A stretch of 37,931 bases of DNA from Streptomyces sp. SolWspMP-5a-2 (GTDB lineage Bacteria; Actinomycetota; Actinomycetes; Streptomycetales; Streptomycetaceae): contig NZ_FMCI01000254.1 of assembly GCF_900091845.1 (NCBI RefSeq), positions 1 through 37,931 of the forward strand. Direction: 5' to 3'. The notes beneath the pieces were generated by a model. It ran no database searches, was not told where the DNA came from, and was given only the letters and a program-made list of their open reading frames with translations. Numbering within the stretch: the first letter of the stretch is position 1; every line of letters starts with the position of its first letter. Shown in pieces: positions 1 through 8,093 of this stretch. The translations under genes and the position numbers were made by a program.

Positions 1-962
1 GGGGCGCGTTCCAGCCGACGCGCCCGCAGCCGTCCCGCCGCCGCGCGCAGGGCGGGGCCGTGCAGCGGGTGGGTGAGGCGGACGGCGCCCGTGTCGTCGA
101 TGCCGACCAGGCCGTCGGCCTCCAGGCGCTCCAGGACGCGCAGGTCGAGCCCGTCGGCGCCGGACGGCTGGGGCTCGGCGAACGCCAGCCGGTCGAGGGT
201 CTCGCGCTCCTCGGGGTCGGTGCGCTCCAGCACGCGCGCGGCGTGCGCGCGGACGGCCGCGGTGAGCGGCAGCGGGCCGCGCCAGGCCCAGGCGCCGGTG
301 TCCGGCCGCCGTTCCAGGGCGCCGTCGTCCCGGGCGGCGGTGACCAGGTCGCGCAGCAGCCGCAGGTCGCCCCGGGACAGGCGGTGCAGCCGGTTCAGGG
401 TGAGCGGCTCGGGGGCGCCGCCGAGGCCCGCCGTGAGCAGGTCCCCGACGGCCTCGCGGGCCAGCGGTTCCAGGGCGAGGCGGGGCAGCAGCTCGCCGGT
501 CCACAGCCGGGCGATCGCGCCGGGCAGCGGGGCGCCGTCCGCCGCGACGACCAGCAGCCGGGTGCGGCCGTGGACGGCGAGCTGGTGCACGAGGGCGGCC
601 GAGGCGTCGTCGAGGAGATGGGCGTCGTCGACGACCAGCAGGCGTACGGCGGACAGGAGTTGGACGGCCCGGTGCAGGGAGAGCGTCTCGGGCAGGAGGT
701 GCGCGAACGCGGCGAAGGGGAGGTCGCGGGTCCCGGGCGTGCCCGCGACCCTGGCCCGGTCGGAGCCCCGCACGGCCTCGGTGACCAGCCGGGTCTTCCC
801 GCAGCCCGCGGGTCCGGTCACCAGGATGCCCTGCGCGCCCGCGGTCAGGGACCGGCGGACCAGCTCCAGTTCGTCCTCCCGTGCGGTGAACGGCCAGGGC
901 AGTTCGAGGGTCTTCGCTTCGCGTTCGAAAGTCGTCACGGGAGTATGAGCGCGAGTACTCAT
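1..962 (-). CDS. AAA/LuxR-type (LAL-like) transcriptional regulator, partial
   Basis: The gene runs off the left edge, so only about the first 320 residues are visible. A P-loop GPAGCGKT lies at residues 50-57 and a Walker B strand LLVVDD at 108-113. The following region is Leu/Arg-rich and helical, as in the STAND-type ATPase half of large LuxR (LAL) regulators. The DNA-binding HTH would be in the missing C-terminus, so the LuxR assignment is inferred from the N-terminal ATPase. The start is uncertain. ATG at 962 has an AGGG touching it, and an in-frame GTG at 938 has no visible Shine-Dalgarno. I chose the ATG. The gene is divergent from the metallopeptidase at 1034 and shares a short palindrome-bearing spacer with it, so it may control that gene, itself, or both. 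Confidence 0.75.
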   Translation of the reverse strand, partial: MSTRAHTPVTTFEREAKTLELPWPFTAREDELELVRRSLTAGAQGILVTGPAGCGKTRLVTEAVRGSDRARVAGTPGTRDLPFAAFAHLLPETLSLHRAVQLLSAVRLLVVDDAHLLDDASAALVHQLAVHGRTRLLVVAADGAPLPGAIARLWTGELLPRLALEPLAREAVGDLLTAGLGGAPEPLTLNRLHRLSRGDLRLLRDLVTAARDDGALERRPDTGAWAWRGPLPLTAAVRAHAARVLERTDPEERETLDRLAFAEPQPSGADGLDLRVLERLEADGLVGIDDTGAVRLTHPLHGPALRAAAGRLRARRLERA

Positions 963-975
963 CCCTGATACAGGG
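953..975. promoter_or_regulatory. Paired palindromes in divergent spacer (candidate operator)
   Basis: GAGTACTC (953-960) is a perfect 8-bp palindrome. Two bases later CCCTG-ATA-CAGGG (963-975) is a perfect inverted repeat. Both sit at the start of the regulator gene and about 60 bp before the metallopeptidase ATG. An autoregulatory operator is an inference from position only. Confidence 0.35.
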
Positions 976-1033
976 TGACTTGAGTAGATCCCGACTCAGG
1001 CGCCCGGGTGGGCCGTTCGGGCAGGCTGTGCCC

Positions 1034-2119
1034 ATGACCGGACGCTACTGCTCCCTCGCGCAGCAGTCGGTCCCCGCGTTCGCGCCGGGGCTGACCGCTG
1101 AGCGGCGCGGTGCGCTCATCGGCGGAAGCCGGATGTGGGTCAACGGCACCGTGCTGCACTACTGCTTCTTCGACGGCGACGCCGACGGATCGGTCATCCC
1201 CGTGCCGGGGACGGGCTCGGTCCGGCGGGTGTCGTGGGTGGGGGCGAAGGAGCAGCGGGAGGTCGTGCGCGACTGTTTCCGGGAGTGGGGGGACCTGGGC
1301 CTCGGCGTCACGTTCGTCGAGGTCGGGGACCGCTCGGAGGCGGAGCTGCGCATCGGCTTCCAGCAGGGTGACGGATCCTGGTCGGCGGTCGGCAGGGACG
1401 CCCTCCAGGTCGGTGTGCACGAGCGCACGATGAACATCGGCTGGGACGTGACCGTGCCTGGGGGGCGCGGGATCGTCCTGCACGAGATCGGACACGCGCT
1501 CGGCATGCTGCACGAGCACCAGAGTCCGTTCGCCGGCATCCACTGGGACGACGAGGCCGTCTACGCCGAACTGGCGGGCCCGCCGAACTTCTGGGGCCGG
1601 GAGCGGACGTTCGCGAACATCCTGCGCAAGCTGGACCCGGACGAGGCCAACGGCTCCGTCTGGGACCCGCAGTCGATCATGGAGTATCCGTTCCCGGCGG
1701 GGTTGATCCTGGAGCCGGAGCAGTTGCGGGCCGGGCTTCATCCGCCCGGGTCGCTCTCTCCTGCGGACAAGGAGTTCGCCCTGCGCTGGTATCCGCCGGC
1801 CGCCGCGGGGCGGCTGCCGGACCTGGTGCCGTTCCGGTCGGTGCCGCTCGGCCTCGGTCCGGGCGAGCAGGCGGACTTCGTGGTCGAACCACCGGAGACG
1901 CGTGACTTCACGGTGGGCACGTTCGGGGAGAGCGACGGTGTGCTGGTGGTCTTCGAGGAGCGGGACGGGGAAGCCCGTTACCTCGGGGGCCATGACGACG
2001 GGGGAAGCCGGCACAACGCGACGATCAGGGCCCGGCTGGTGAAGGGCCGTCGCTACTACGTCCGGGTTCGTCTGTACTCCGCGTGGGGTCCGGGGGAGAC
2101 AGCGGTGATGTGCTGGTAA
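1034..2119 (+). CDS. M12A (astacin-like) zinc metallopeptidase
   Basis: This 361-aa protein carries the extended astacin zinc motif HEIGHALGMLHE at residues 150-161: His150, His154 and His160 as ligands and Glu151 as the base. A Met-turn SIMEY follows at 214-218, with Tyr218 as the usual fifth ligand position. About 100 C-terminal residues after the protease form a separate beta-rich module, possibly a PPC-like or carbohydrate-binding domain. No signal peptide is evident at this start. Initiation at ATG 1034 is preferred because GGGCAGG lies about eight bases upstream; in-frame TTG 980 and GTG 1028 are possible but weaker. The gene is divergent from the regulator at the left edge. It is followed by a 12-bp-stem hairpin, so it is probably a single-gene transcript. 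The substrate is unknown. Confidence 0.88.
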   Translation: MTGRYCSLAQQSVPAFAPGLTAERRGALIGGSRMWVNGTVLHYCFFDGDADGSVIPVPGTGSVRRVSWVGAKEQREVVRDCFREWGDLGLGVTFVEVGDRSEAELRIGFQQGDGSWSAVGRDALQVGVHERTMNIGWDVTVPGGRGIVLHEIGHALGMLHEHQSPFAGIHWDDEAVYAELAGPPNFWGRERTFANILRKLDPDEANGSVWDPQSIMEYPFPAGLILEPEQLRAGLHPPGSLSPADKEFALRWYPPAAAGRLPDLVPFRSVPLGLGPGEQADFVVEPPETRDFTVGTFGESDGVLVVFEERDGEARYLGGHDDGGSRHNATIRARLVKGRRYYVRVRLYSAWGPGETAVMCW

Positions 2120-2174
2120 CAGCGCGCACCGCACCGCGCGGTCGGCCGGGCCGAAGGTCCGGCACCGGGGGGAT

Positions 2175-2220
2175 GACCGGGAGACGTTGCCTTCGGGGGA
2201 GGGTCCAGCGTCTCCCGGTC
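2175..2220. terminator. Hairpin between convergent genes
   Basis: A perfect 12-bp inverted repeat, GACCGGGAGACG (2175-2186) and CGTCTCCCGGTC (2209-2220), has a 22-nt loop. It lies between the 3' ends of the metallopeptidase (+) and the flavin monooxygenase (-). There is no U-tract, as is common in high-GC actinomycetes. Further GC-rich imperfect repeats follow up to 2330. Confidence 0.6.
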
Positions 2221-2336
2221 TCATGTCCGCCGGGGGCCCGGCCGGGTCGAGGGGGTCCGACCGGGCCCCCGCGGACGCGACCGGGCCTTTTCGGGTCCGT
2301 CCGGGCCCCTTCGGGTCCGACGGGCCGCTCAGGTCG

Positions 2337-3713
2337 TCAGGAGGCCGCCGCCCGGTCCGCGGGGACGGTGTCCGGGTGGGCGAGGCCCAGGTGGTCGCGG
2401 AGGGTGGTGCCCTCGTAGTCGGCGCGGAAGACGCCCTGTTCCTGAAGGAGCGGGACGACGGTGTCGGCGAAGGCGTCCAGTCCGGTCGGGGTGATGTGCG
2501 GGACGAGGATGAACCCGTCGCTGGCGTCCGCCTGGACGTACTCGTTGATGGTCCGCGCGACGGTCCGGGGTGAGCCGACGAAGTTCTGCCGGTTGCCGGT
2601 CTCGATGACGAGGTCGCGGATGGACCAGCCCCGGGCGGCGGCCAGTTCGCGCCACTCGCGGGCGGTGGCCAGCGGGTCCCGGTACATCCGCACCTGGGCC
2701 CGGCCGCGCGCGATGTGGCTCTCCCCCAGGTCCGGGTCGATGTCGGGCAGCGGTCCGTCCGGGTCGTAGCCGGACAGGTCGCGGTTCCAGACGAACTCCA
2801 GGTGCTTGAGGGCGGTGGCGCCGCTGACCTGCTGCCTGCGCACCTGCTTCGCCAGGTCCTCGGCCTCCGCGTCGGTGTCGGCGAGCACGAAGCTGGCGGC
2901 GGGCAGGATCAGCAACTGGTCTTTGCGTCGGCCGTACTTGGCGAGCCGGTTCTTGACGTCGGTGTAGAACGCCTGCCCCGCGTCGAGGGTGGCGTACCGG
3001 CTGAAGATGGCGTCGGCGCCTGCGGCGGCGAACTCGCGGCCCTCGTCGGAGTCACCGGCCTGGAAGATCACCGGGCGGCCCTGCGGGGAGCGCGGGACGT
3101 TGAACTGCCCGTGGATGTCGAAGTGCTGTCCGGTGTGGACGAACGATCCTGCCTTGGCGTCGCGCAGGAAGGCGCCGGTGTCCGGGTCGGCGAGGATCTC
3201 GTCGCCGTGCCAGGAGTCGACGAGTTCGTGGACGGTGGCGAGGAACTCCTTGGCGCGGGAGTAGCGGTGCTCCTGCGGGAGGAAGCCTCCGCGCCGGAAG
3301 TTCTCGCCGGTGAAGGCGTCCCAGGAGGTGACGACGTTCCAGGCGGAGCGTCCGCCGGAGAGGTGGTCGAGGCTGGCGAACTGCCGGGCCACCTCGTAGG
3401 GCTCGTTGAAGGTGGAGTTGATGGTGCCGGTCAGGCCGAGGCGTTCGGTGACCGCGGCGAGCGCGGCCAGCACGGTGAAGGTGTCGGGTCGGCCGACGAC
3501 GTCCAGGTCGTAGATCCGACCGCCCTGTTCGCGCAGGCGCAGCCCCTCGGCGAGGAACAGGAAGTCGAACTTGGCGCGTTCGGCGGTGCGCGCGAAGTGG
3601 GCGAAGGACGAGAACTCGATGTGGCTCCCGGCCGCGGGGTCGCTCCACACGGTGGTGTTGTTGGCGCCCGGGAAGTGCGCGGCCAGATGGATCTGCTTCA
3701 GCGGCTTGCTCAT
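2337..3713 (-). CDS. NtaA/SnaA/DszA-family FMN-dependent monooxygenase
   Basis: This 458-aa flavin monooxygenase of the bacterial luciferase superfamily has the length and landmarks of the NtaA/SnaA/SoxA(DszA) branch. These are an N-terminal HLAAHFPG stretch, the central SGGRSAWNVVTS block and the RSPQGRPVIFQAGDS block near the flavin phosphate site. Family members oxidise chelators, sulfur heterocycles or S-substituted (N-acetyl)cysteines using FMNH2 from a separate reductase. No reductase gene is seen here. The ATG at 3713 is preceded by GGAAGG at about ten bases. It lies 20 bp after a second LLM-class gene, so the two are co-transcribed behind the leader ORF at 5136. The leader and the neighbouring ABC and GNAT genes favour a role in releasing sulfur from an organosulfur compound, by analogy with YxeK/CmoJ of Bacillus. 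The exact substrate is unknown. Confidence 0.9.
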   Translation of the reverse strand: MSKPLKQIHLAAHFPGANNTTVWSDPAAGSHIEFSSFAHFARTAERAKFDFLFLAEGLRLREQGGRIYDLDVVGRPDTFTVLAALAAVTERLGLTGTINSTFNEPYEVARQFASLDHLSGGRSAWNVVTSWDAFTGENFRRGGFLPQEHRYSRAKEFLATVHELVDSWHGDEILADPDTGAFLRDAKAGSFVHTGQHFDIHGQFNVPRSPQGRPVIFQAGDSDEGREFAAAGADAIFSRYATLDAGQAFYTDVKNRLAKYGRRKDQLLILPAASFVLADTDAEAEDLAKQVRRQQVSGATALKHLEFVWNRDLSGYDPDGPLPDIDPDLGESHIARGRAQVRMYRDPLATAREWRELAAARGWSIRDLVIETGNRQNFVGSPRTVARTINEYVQADASDGFILVPHITPTGLDAFADTVVPLLQEQGVFRADYEGTTLRDHLGLAHPDTVPADRAAAS

Positions 3714-3733
3714 GTCGGTGCGGTCCTTCCGGC

Positions 3734-4951
3734 TCAGACGGCGGCGTAGCGGTTGGCGGGCCGGTCGAGCCCCAGGTTCCCGCGCAGGGTGTCGGCCCGG
3801 TACGCGGTGCGGAAGACGCCCCTGCGCTGGAGTTCGGGGACCAGGGCGCGGGTGACGGCGGGCAGGTCGTGTCCGGCGACGGCGGGCCGCAGCCTGAAGC
3901 CGCTGAGGCCGGTCTCCGCGAACTCTTGAAGCAGGTCGGCGAGTTGGGTGGCCGTCCCGGTGAAGACGCGCGCGTCGCCGGTGTACGGCTCACCGGCCAG
4001 GGCGTCGAGGCGGCCGCGGCGGTCCTCGGCGGCGGCCGCGTCGTCGTCGAGGAAGACGGTCAGGTCGCCGAAGACGTGCAGGGGTTGGTCGGCGCGGCCG
4101 GCGCGTTCCTGCTCGGCGCGGATCTCGGCGACGGAGGCGCGGGCCTGGCCGGTGTCGTGCGGGGTGACGTATCCGACGTCGGCCTGGCGTCCCACCAGCC
4201 GGTAGGGGGCGCTCTGGTGGGCCAGCGCGGTGACGAGCGGCTGGCCCTGCGGCGGGCGCGGGGTGATCGAGGGGCCCTTGACGCTGAAGTGGGCGCCCTC
4301 GAAGTCGATGTAGTGGAGCTTGGCGCGGTCGACGAAGCGGCCGGTGGCGACGTCCCTGATCTCCGCGTCGTCCTCCCAGCTGTCCCACAGGCGCCGCACG
4401 ACCTCGATCCAGTCGGCCGCCTCCTCCAGGAGCGCGGTGACGGCGGGGCTGCCGTGGTCCTCGAAGGGCGGGATCACCCGGCGGCCGAAGTGGTCGGCCT
4501 CGAAGGGGCGGGCGGTGATCTGGGCGCGCAGTCCGGCGCGTCCGGTGCTCACGTAGTCGAGGGTGGCGATCGCCTTGGAGAGGTGGAACGGCTCGGTGTG
4601 CGTGGTGACCACGGTCGGCACCAGACCGATGTGCCGGGTGAGGGGCGCGACGCGGGAGGCGATCAGGACGGCGTCGAGGCGGCCGCGGACCTGGTCGGTG
4701 CGGCCGTCGGGCTCGCCGTAGCGGGAGGACTGGAGGCCGAGGCCGTCCTCGATGGTCACGAAGTCGAGCAGTCCGCGCTCGGCCTCGGCGACGAGGTCGG
4801 CCCAGTATCCGGCGGTGAACAGGTCACGCGGCCTGGCCACCGGCTCGCGCCAGGAGGCGGGGTGCCAGCCGGTGCCGTCGAGGGCGACGGCGAGGTGCAG
4901 GGGGGTGGCGGCCGTCGAAGAGGCCGCGGGCGACGAGGGGGTCGGGGACAC
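3734..4951 (-). CDS. LLM-class flavin-dependent oxidoreductase
   Basis: This 405-aa luciferase-like monooxygenase belongs to a different subgroup from its downstream partner. Seen in the sequence are the N-terminal beta strand LHLAVALDGTGWHP, a FVTIEDGLGLQ segment, the THTEPFHLSKAIATLDYVS block and the RPPQGQPLVTALAH block, all typical of the fold. Translation starts at GTG 4951 with GGAAGG eight to thirteen bases upstream. It is the first full-length gene after the 36-codon leader ORF (5136-5026), with a 74-nt gap. Pairing of a SnaA/NtaA-type and a shorter LLM enzyme resembles CmoJ/CmoO of the Bacillus S-methylcysteine salvage operon. That parallel is an inference from gene content, and the enzyme could act on another thioether, sulfone or sulfonate. 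Confidence 0.88.
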   Translation of the reverse strand: MSPTPSSPAASSTAATPLHLAVALDGTGWHPASWREPVARPRDLFTAGYWADLVAEAERGLLDFVTIEDGLGLQSSRYGEPDGRTDQVRGRLDAVLIASRVAPLTRHIGLVPTVVTTHTEPFHLSKAIATLDYVSTGRAGLRAQITARPFEADHFGRRVIPPFEDHGSPAVTALLEEAADWIEVVRRLWDSWEDDAEIRDVATGRFVDRAKLHYIDFEGAHFSVKGPSITPRPPQGQPLVTALAHQSAPYRLVGRQADVGYVTPHDTGQARASVAEIRAEQERAGRADQPLHVFGDLTVFLDDDAAAAEDRRGRLDALAGEPYTGDARVFTGTATQLADLLQEFAETGLSGFRLRPAVAGHDLPAVTRALVPELQRRGVFRTAYRADTLRGNLGLDRPANRYAAV

Positions 4952-5025
4952 GAGGGTGCCTTCCTGGAGGTCCGTACGAGATCACCGGGCCGCTGGGGCG
5001 GGCGCGCGGCGGCTGGGGCAACGGG

Positions 5026-5136
5026 TCAGGAGCAACAGAGCGCGCCGCAGACGCGCTGGAGGTCGATGTGCGGCCGGGTGGTGAGGCGCACGGGACGGCG
5101 CGGGTCGAGGGCGCGGACGCACAGGTCGCGTGTCAC
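5026..5136 (-). CDS. HIDL-type leader peptide of the monooxygenase operon (36 aa)
   Basis: A short ORF starts at GTG 5136 with GGAGG-like sequence about ten bases upstream. It encodes 36 residues ending in HIDLQRVCGALCCS. The HIDLQR block followed by a Cys-rich tail is the signature of the small 'putative leader peptide' family found in front of sulfur-metabolism genes in actinomycetes. The tail carries three cysteine codons within the last seven sense codons. Cysteinyl-tRNA shortage would stall ribosomes there, giving attenuation control of the two downstream monooxygenases. The gap to the first gene is 74 nt and GC-rich, and I could not define a single clear terminator hairpin in it. It is too short for routine gene calling, but the motif match makes it well supported. 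Confidence 0.85.
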   Translation of the reverse strand: MTRDLCVRALDPRRPVRLTTRPHIDLQRVCGALCCS

Positions 5137-5185
5137 GCTCCGCCCTCCGTCCGCTCGGCCGCCGTCGCCTGGGACAACCGCACGG

Positions 5186-5968
5186 CTACGCGGTTTCTTC
5201 CGGCGCGGCGGCCCGGATCGCCCCGGGGTGCGCGGAGGGCGCGGTTCCGGTGCGGCGGACCCGGGTGAAGACGGTGCGGCGGCGGAGGGTGAAGCCGATC
5301 GACTCGTAGAGCCGGATCGCGTCGGTGTTGTCGGCCGCCGCGTGCAGGAACGGCCGCTCGCCGCGCGCCCTGACGCCCGCGGCGACCGCCCGCACCAGAC
5401 GGGTGGCCAGGCCCTGGCCGCGGTGGGCCGGGTCGGTGCAGACGGCGCTGATCTCGGTCCAGCCGGGCGGGCGCAGCCGTTCCCCGGCCAGCGCGACCAG
5501 CCGCCCGTCGCGCCGGATGCCGAGGTAGGTGCCCAGTTCGACGGTGCGGGGCAGGTAGGGGCCGGGTTCGGTGCGGGCCACGAGGTCGAGGATCTCGGGC
5601 ACGTCGTCGGGTCCGAGGCGGACGGCCCCGGGGTCGTCCTCGGCCCGCAATGCGGTGTCGACGAGCTGGACGCCGTACCCGGTCCGTACGGTCTCCCAGC
5701 CGTCGGGGCCGCCGCGCACCCCGCGCACGGAGGCGGTGCCGCCGGGTCCGACGAGTGCCGCCAGGTCGGCCCAGGCGCGGGGGTCGGCGGGATCGGAGAC
5801 GGCGTGGAAGGCCGCGACGTCGGCGGGGTAGCGGGCGGCGCGGCCGACCCGTTCGGCGAAGCCCGCGTGCGGCCCGGTGAGCGCGGCCCAGGCGGGGTTG
5901 TCGAGGGGGTGGTCCTGACCGGCGGGAGTGCCGTCCAGGTCAGCGGCGGGGGCGGGGGCGGTGGGCAT
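5186..5968 (-). CDS. GNAT-family N-acetyltransferase
   Basis: This 260-aa protein has a C-terminal GNAT fold. Strand 4 reads WTEISAVCTDPAHRG and is followed by the acetyl-CoA loop RGQGLATRLV. An ADNTDAIRLYESIGF helix closes the fold, as in FR47-like acetyltransferases. The roughly 120-residue N-terminal half is a separate region typical of longer actinomycete members. ATG 5968 has GGAG about eight bases upstream. The same open frame extends much further upstream but reads antisense-like shadow sequence over the ABC gene, so I start here. It is transcribed after the ABC ATPase with a 59-bp gap. In Bacillus the equivalent operons contain SnaA/SnaB acetyltransferases that N-acetylate S-substituted cysteines. 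That role fits the context here but is inferred. Confidence 0.85.
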   Translation of the reverse strand: MPTAPAPAADLDGTPAGQDHPLDNPAWAALTGPHAGFAERVGRAARYPADVAAFHAVSDPADPRAWADLAALVGPGGTASVRGVRGGPDGWETVRTGYGVQLVDTALRAEDDPGAVRLGPDDVPEILDLVARTEPGPYLPRTVELGTYLGIRRDGRLVALAGERLRPPGWTEISAVCTDPAHRGQGLATRLVRAVAAGVRARGERPFLHAAADNTDAIRLYESIGFTLRRRTVFTRVRRTGTAPSAHPGAIRAAAPEETA

Positions 5969-6027
5969 CGGGCGGGTCTCCGGGGCGGGTGAGCGGTGGC
6001 GGCGGGCGGGGCGGGGTGGCGCGGTGG

Positions 6028-6813
6028 TCACAGGACCTTGCTCAGGAAGTCCCGGGTCCGTTCGTGCCGCGGGTGGTCGAGGACCTCGGACGGCGGGCCC
6101 TGTTCGACGATCCGGCCGCCGTCGATGAAGACGACCCGGTCGGCGACCTCGCGGGCGAACCCCACCTCGTGGGTGACGATCACCAGGGTGGTGCCGCTGG
6201 TCGCCAGGTCCTTGATGACGGCGAGGACCTCGCCGACCAGCTCGGGGTCGAGCGCGGAGGTCGGTTCGTCGAAGAGGATGACGCCGGGGCGCAGGGCGAG
6301 CGCGCGGGCGATGGCGACGCGCTGCTGCTGGCCGCCGGAGAGCTGCCTCGGGTAGGCGCCCGCGCGGTCCGCGAGGCCGACCCGGTCGAGGAGTTCGCGG
6401 GCGAGGGCCAGCGCCTCGGGCTTGGCAAGCCTGCCGGTGGCGACGGGGGCGGCGGCCACGTTGTCCAGGACGGTCAGGTGCGGGAAGAGGTTGAAGTTCT
6501 GGAAGACGAAGCCGATCCGGGAGCGCTGGGTGAGGATGGCGCGCTCGCTCAGCTCCTTCAGCCGGTCCCCCTGGCGGCGCACGCCGATCAGCTCGCCGTT
6601 GACACTGACGTACCCGATCTCCGGCTTCTCCAGGTGGTTGATGACCCTGAGCAGCGTGGACTTGCCCGACCCGGACGGGCCGAGGACGACGGTGACCTCG
6701 CCGGGGCGCACGGTCAGGTCGACGCCCTCCAGGACCCGCAGCGGGCCGTACCACTTGTGGACGCCGTGCACCTCGACGGCGGCCGGGGTCACGGCCGGGA
6801 CGGACGCGGTCAT
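6028..6813 (-). CDS. Polar amino-acid-type ABC transporter ATP-binding protein
   Basis: This complete 261-aa ABC ATPase has Walker A GPSGSGKST, the Q-loop region FVFQNFNLFPHLTVLDN, signature LSGGQQQR, Walker B VILFDEPTSALD and H-loop VTHE. The FNLFPH and 'VTHEVGFAREVADRV' features are typical of the GlnQ/HisP/TcyN branch that energises uptake of amino acids such as cystine. The ATG at 6813 overlaps the permease stop in an ATGA arrangement, so the two are translationally coupled. No substrate-binding protein is encoded nearby, so one must be supplied from elsewhere or the gene has been lost. The cysteine-type leader upstream suggests a cystine or S-substituted cysteine as cargo, but the sequence alone does not fix the substrate. 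Confidence 0.95.
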   Translation of the reverse strand: MTASVPAVTPAAVEVHGVHKWYGPLRVLEGVDLTVRPGEVTVVLGPSGSGKSTLLRVINHLEKPEIGYVSVNGELIGVRRQGDRLKELSERAILTQRSRIGFVFQNFNLFPHLTVLDNVAAAPVATGRLAKPEALALARELLDRVGLADRAGAYPRQLSGGQQQRVAIARALALRPGVILFDEPTSALDPELVGEVLAVIKDLATSGTTLVIVTHEVGFAREVADRVVFIDGGRIVEQGPPSEVLDHPRHERTRDFLSKVL

Positions 6814-7790
6814 ACGGCGGCCTCCCGGCGTGCGCGCAGGCGCAGCTCCTTCAGAGCTGAGCGGAGCTTCTGGACCGGCGTCGGCGGCAGGGACCTGGTG
6901 GCGCCCCTGGCGTAGTGCCGTTCGACGTAGAACTGGGCGACGGAGACCAGGCTGGTGAGGACGAGGTACCAGACGGTGACCACGAGGAGCAGCGGCACGA
7001 TGTCGCCCGGGTAGGTGGAGCCCATCGTCTGGACGGTCCCGAAGAGGTCGAGCAGCGAGACGTAGAAGACCAGCGAGGTGCTCTTGACCAGGCCGATGAG
7101 CTGGTTGACGTAGTTCGGGGTGATGGAGCGCAGGGCCTGCGGCAGGACGATCCTGGTGAACTGGTACCGCTTGGGCAGCCCGAGCGCGGAGGCCGCCTCG
7201 TGCTGGCCCTGGTCGACGGAGAGGATGCCGCCGCGGACCACTTCGGCGGCGTAGGCGGCCTCGTTGAGGCTGAGCCCGACGACGGCGACGACCATGTCGG
7301 TGGCGAGCCTCGACTCGTCGAAGGAGAAGAAGGCGGGCCCGAAGGGGACGCCGACGCTCAACGTCCGGTACAGGGCACTGAAGTTGTAGAGGAAGATCAG
7401 CACCACGATGAGCGGGATCGAGCGCAGCGCCCAGACGTAGGTCCAGCTCACGGCGCGCAGCACCGGGCTCCGCGACAGCCGGGCGAGGGCCAGCAGGATG
7501 CCGCCGAGGAGGCCCAACGCCGCGCTGTAGAGGGTGACTTCGAGGGTGATGACCAGCCCGTCGAGGATCGTGGGGCGCAGGAACCAGTAGCCGAAGCGGT
7601 CCCACTGGTAGAAGGGGTTGGTGGCGAGTCCGTGGGCGAACTGCGCCACCAGGACGAGGACGACGGCGGTGGCGATCCACCGCCCCGGCCTGCGCAGCGG
7701 CACGACGCGCTGGGCGGTGAGGGGTGGTGGCGGGGTGTCGGCCGCCGGTGCCTCGGCGAGGGACACGGCGGCGCCTGGGGGTTCACTCAT
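6810..7790 (-). CDS. Polar amino-acid-type ABC transporter permease
   Basis: This 326-aa integral membrane protein has about six predicted transmembrane segments. It carries the permease EAA-loop GQHEAASALGLPKRYQF that docks on the ATPase, followed by RIVLPQALR, as in HisM/GlnP/TcyL-type permeases. A longer external segment (SVGVPFGPAFFSFDESR) lies between the middle helices, as in several amino-acid permeases. The ATG at 7790 has GGAG seven bases upstream; an in-frame ATG at 7841 lacks support. It overlaps the ATPase by four bases. The gene lies 153 nt after the leader ORF at 8093-7944, with a stem-loop in between, which suggests attenuation control. Confidence 0.93.
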   Translation of the reverse strand: MSEPPGAAVSLAEAPAADTPPPPLTAQRVVPLRRPGRWIATAVVLVLVAQFAHGLATNPFYQWDRFGYWFLRPTILDGLVITLEVTLYSAALGLLGGILLALARLSRSPVLRAVSWTYVWALRSIPLIVVLIFLYNFSALYRTLSVGVPFGPAFFSFDESRLATDMVVAVVGLSLNEAAYAAEVVRGGILSVDQGQHEAASALGLPKRYQFTRIVLPQALRSITPNYVNQLIGLVKSTSLVFYVSLLDLFGTVQTMGSTYPGDIVPLLLVVTVWYLVLTSLVSVAQFYVERHYARGATRSLPPTPVQKLRSALKELRLRARREAAV

Positions 7791-7896
7791 GGCGGGCTCC
7801 GGCGGAGTCGGATGCCCCGGGCGGCGGCGGTGCGCGGGCACGGTGTGACGCGGGCGGGCGCGGGTGCGGCGGGACCGGGGGCGGGAGGGGAACGGG

Positions 7897-7914
7897 ACAC
7901 CGGGGAGCCGGTGT
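7897..7914 (-). terminator. Candidate attenuator hairpin after leader peptide
   Basis: In the transcript direction ACACCGG-CTCC-CCGGTGT forms a perfect 7-bp stem with a 4-nt loop, followed by a pyrimidine-rich run. It starts 29 nt after the stop codon of the leader ORF and ends about 105 nt before the permease start. It is well placed to act as an attenuator or ribosome-responsive structure. Confidence 0.5.
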
Positions 7915-7943
7915 TCGTCAGGTGCGCGGGAGCGGGGCGGCGG

Positions 7944-8093
7944 TCAGCCCCGGCAGCGGGCGCGGCCCGGTGCGGTACACAGTGCGCTGTTCACGCGGAG
8001 CAGGTCGACGGAGCGGTCGGCGACGAGCGGTTCGGCGTGCGGGCGTACGCAGCCCGGAAAGCGGCGCGAGGCCGTCCGAGGAGCTGCGTACAT
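7944..8093 (-). CDS. Divergent HIDL-type leader peptide of the ABC/GNAT operon (49 aa)
   Basis: The ORF from ATG 8093 encodes 49 residues containing SVDLLRVNSALC (28-39) and a further Cys three residues from the end. The VDLLRV-SALC core matches the actinomycete sulfur-operon leader family. The usual first His is Ser here, and the peptide is longer than its siblings, so the true start could be internal. The Shine-Dalgarno is weak (GGGTGG about seven bases upstream). The ORF lies between a good sigma-70-type promoter (8268-8240) and the permease gene and is followed by a 7-bp-stem hairpin. Function as a cysteine-sensing attenuator is inferred from family and position. Confidence 0.65.
   Translation of the reverse strand: MYAAPRTASRRFPGCVRPHAEPLVADRSVDLLRVNSALCTAPGRARCRG

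Noticed and set aside
3869..5992. A 707-codon plus-strand open frame over the monooxygenase and GNAT genes
   Set aside because: It is opposite to well-supported genes, and its translation is a Gly/Val/Asp-rich shadow with no domain.
5186..6754. A 522-codon frame extending the GNAT protein upstream
   Set aside because: The extension is out-of-frame ABC ATPase sequence. ATG 5968 with a Shine-Dalgarno gives a normal GNAT.
6028..7680. A 550-codon frame that would fuse extra N-terminal sequence to the ABC ATPase
   Set aside because: The extension reads the permease gene out of frame. The ATPase domain begins properly at the ATG at 6813, which overlaps the permease stop.
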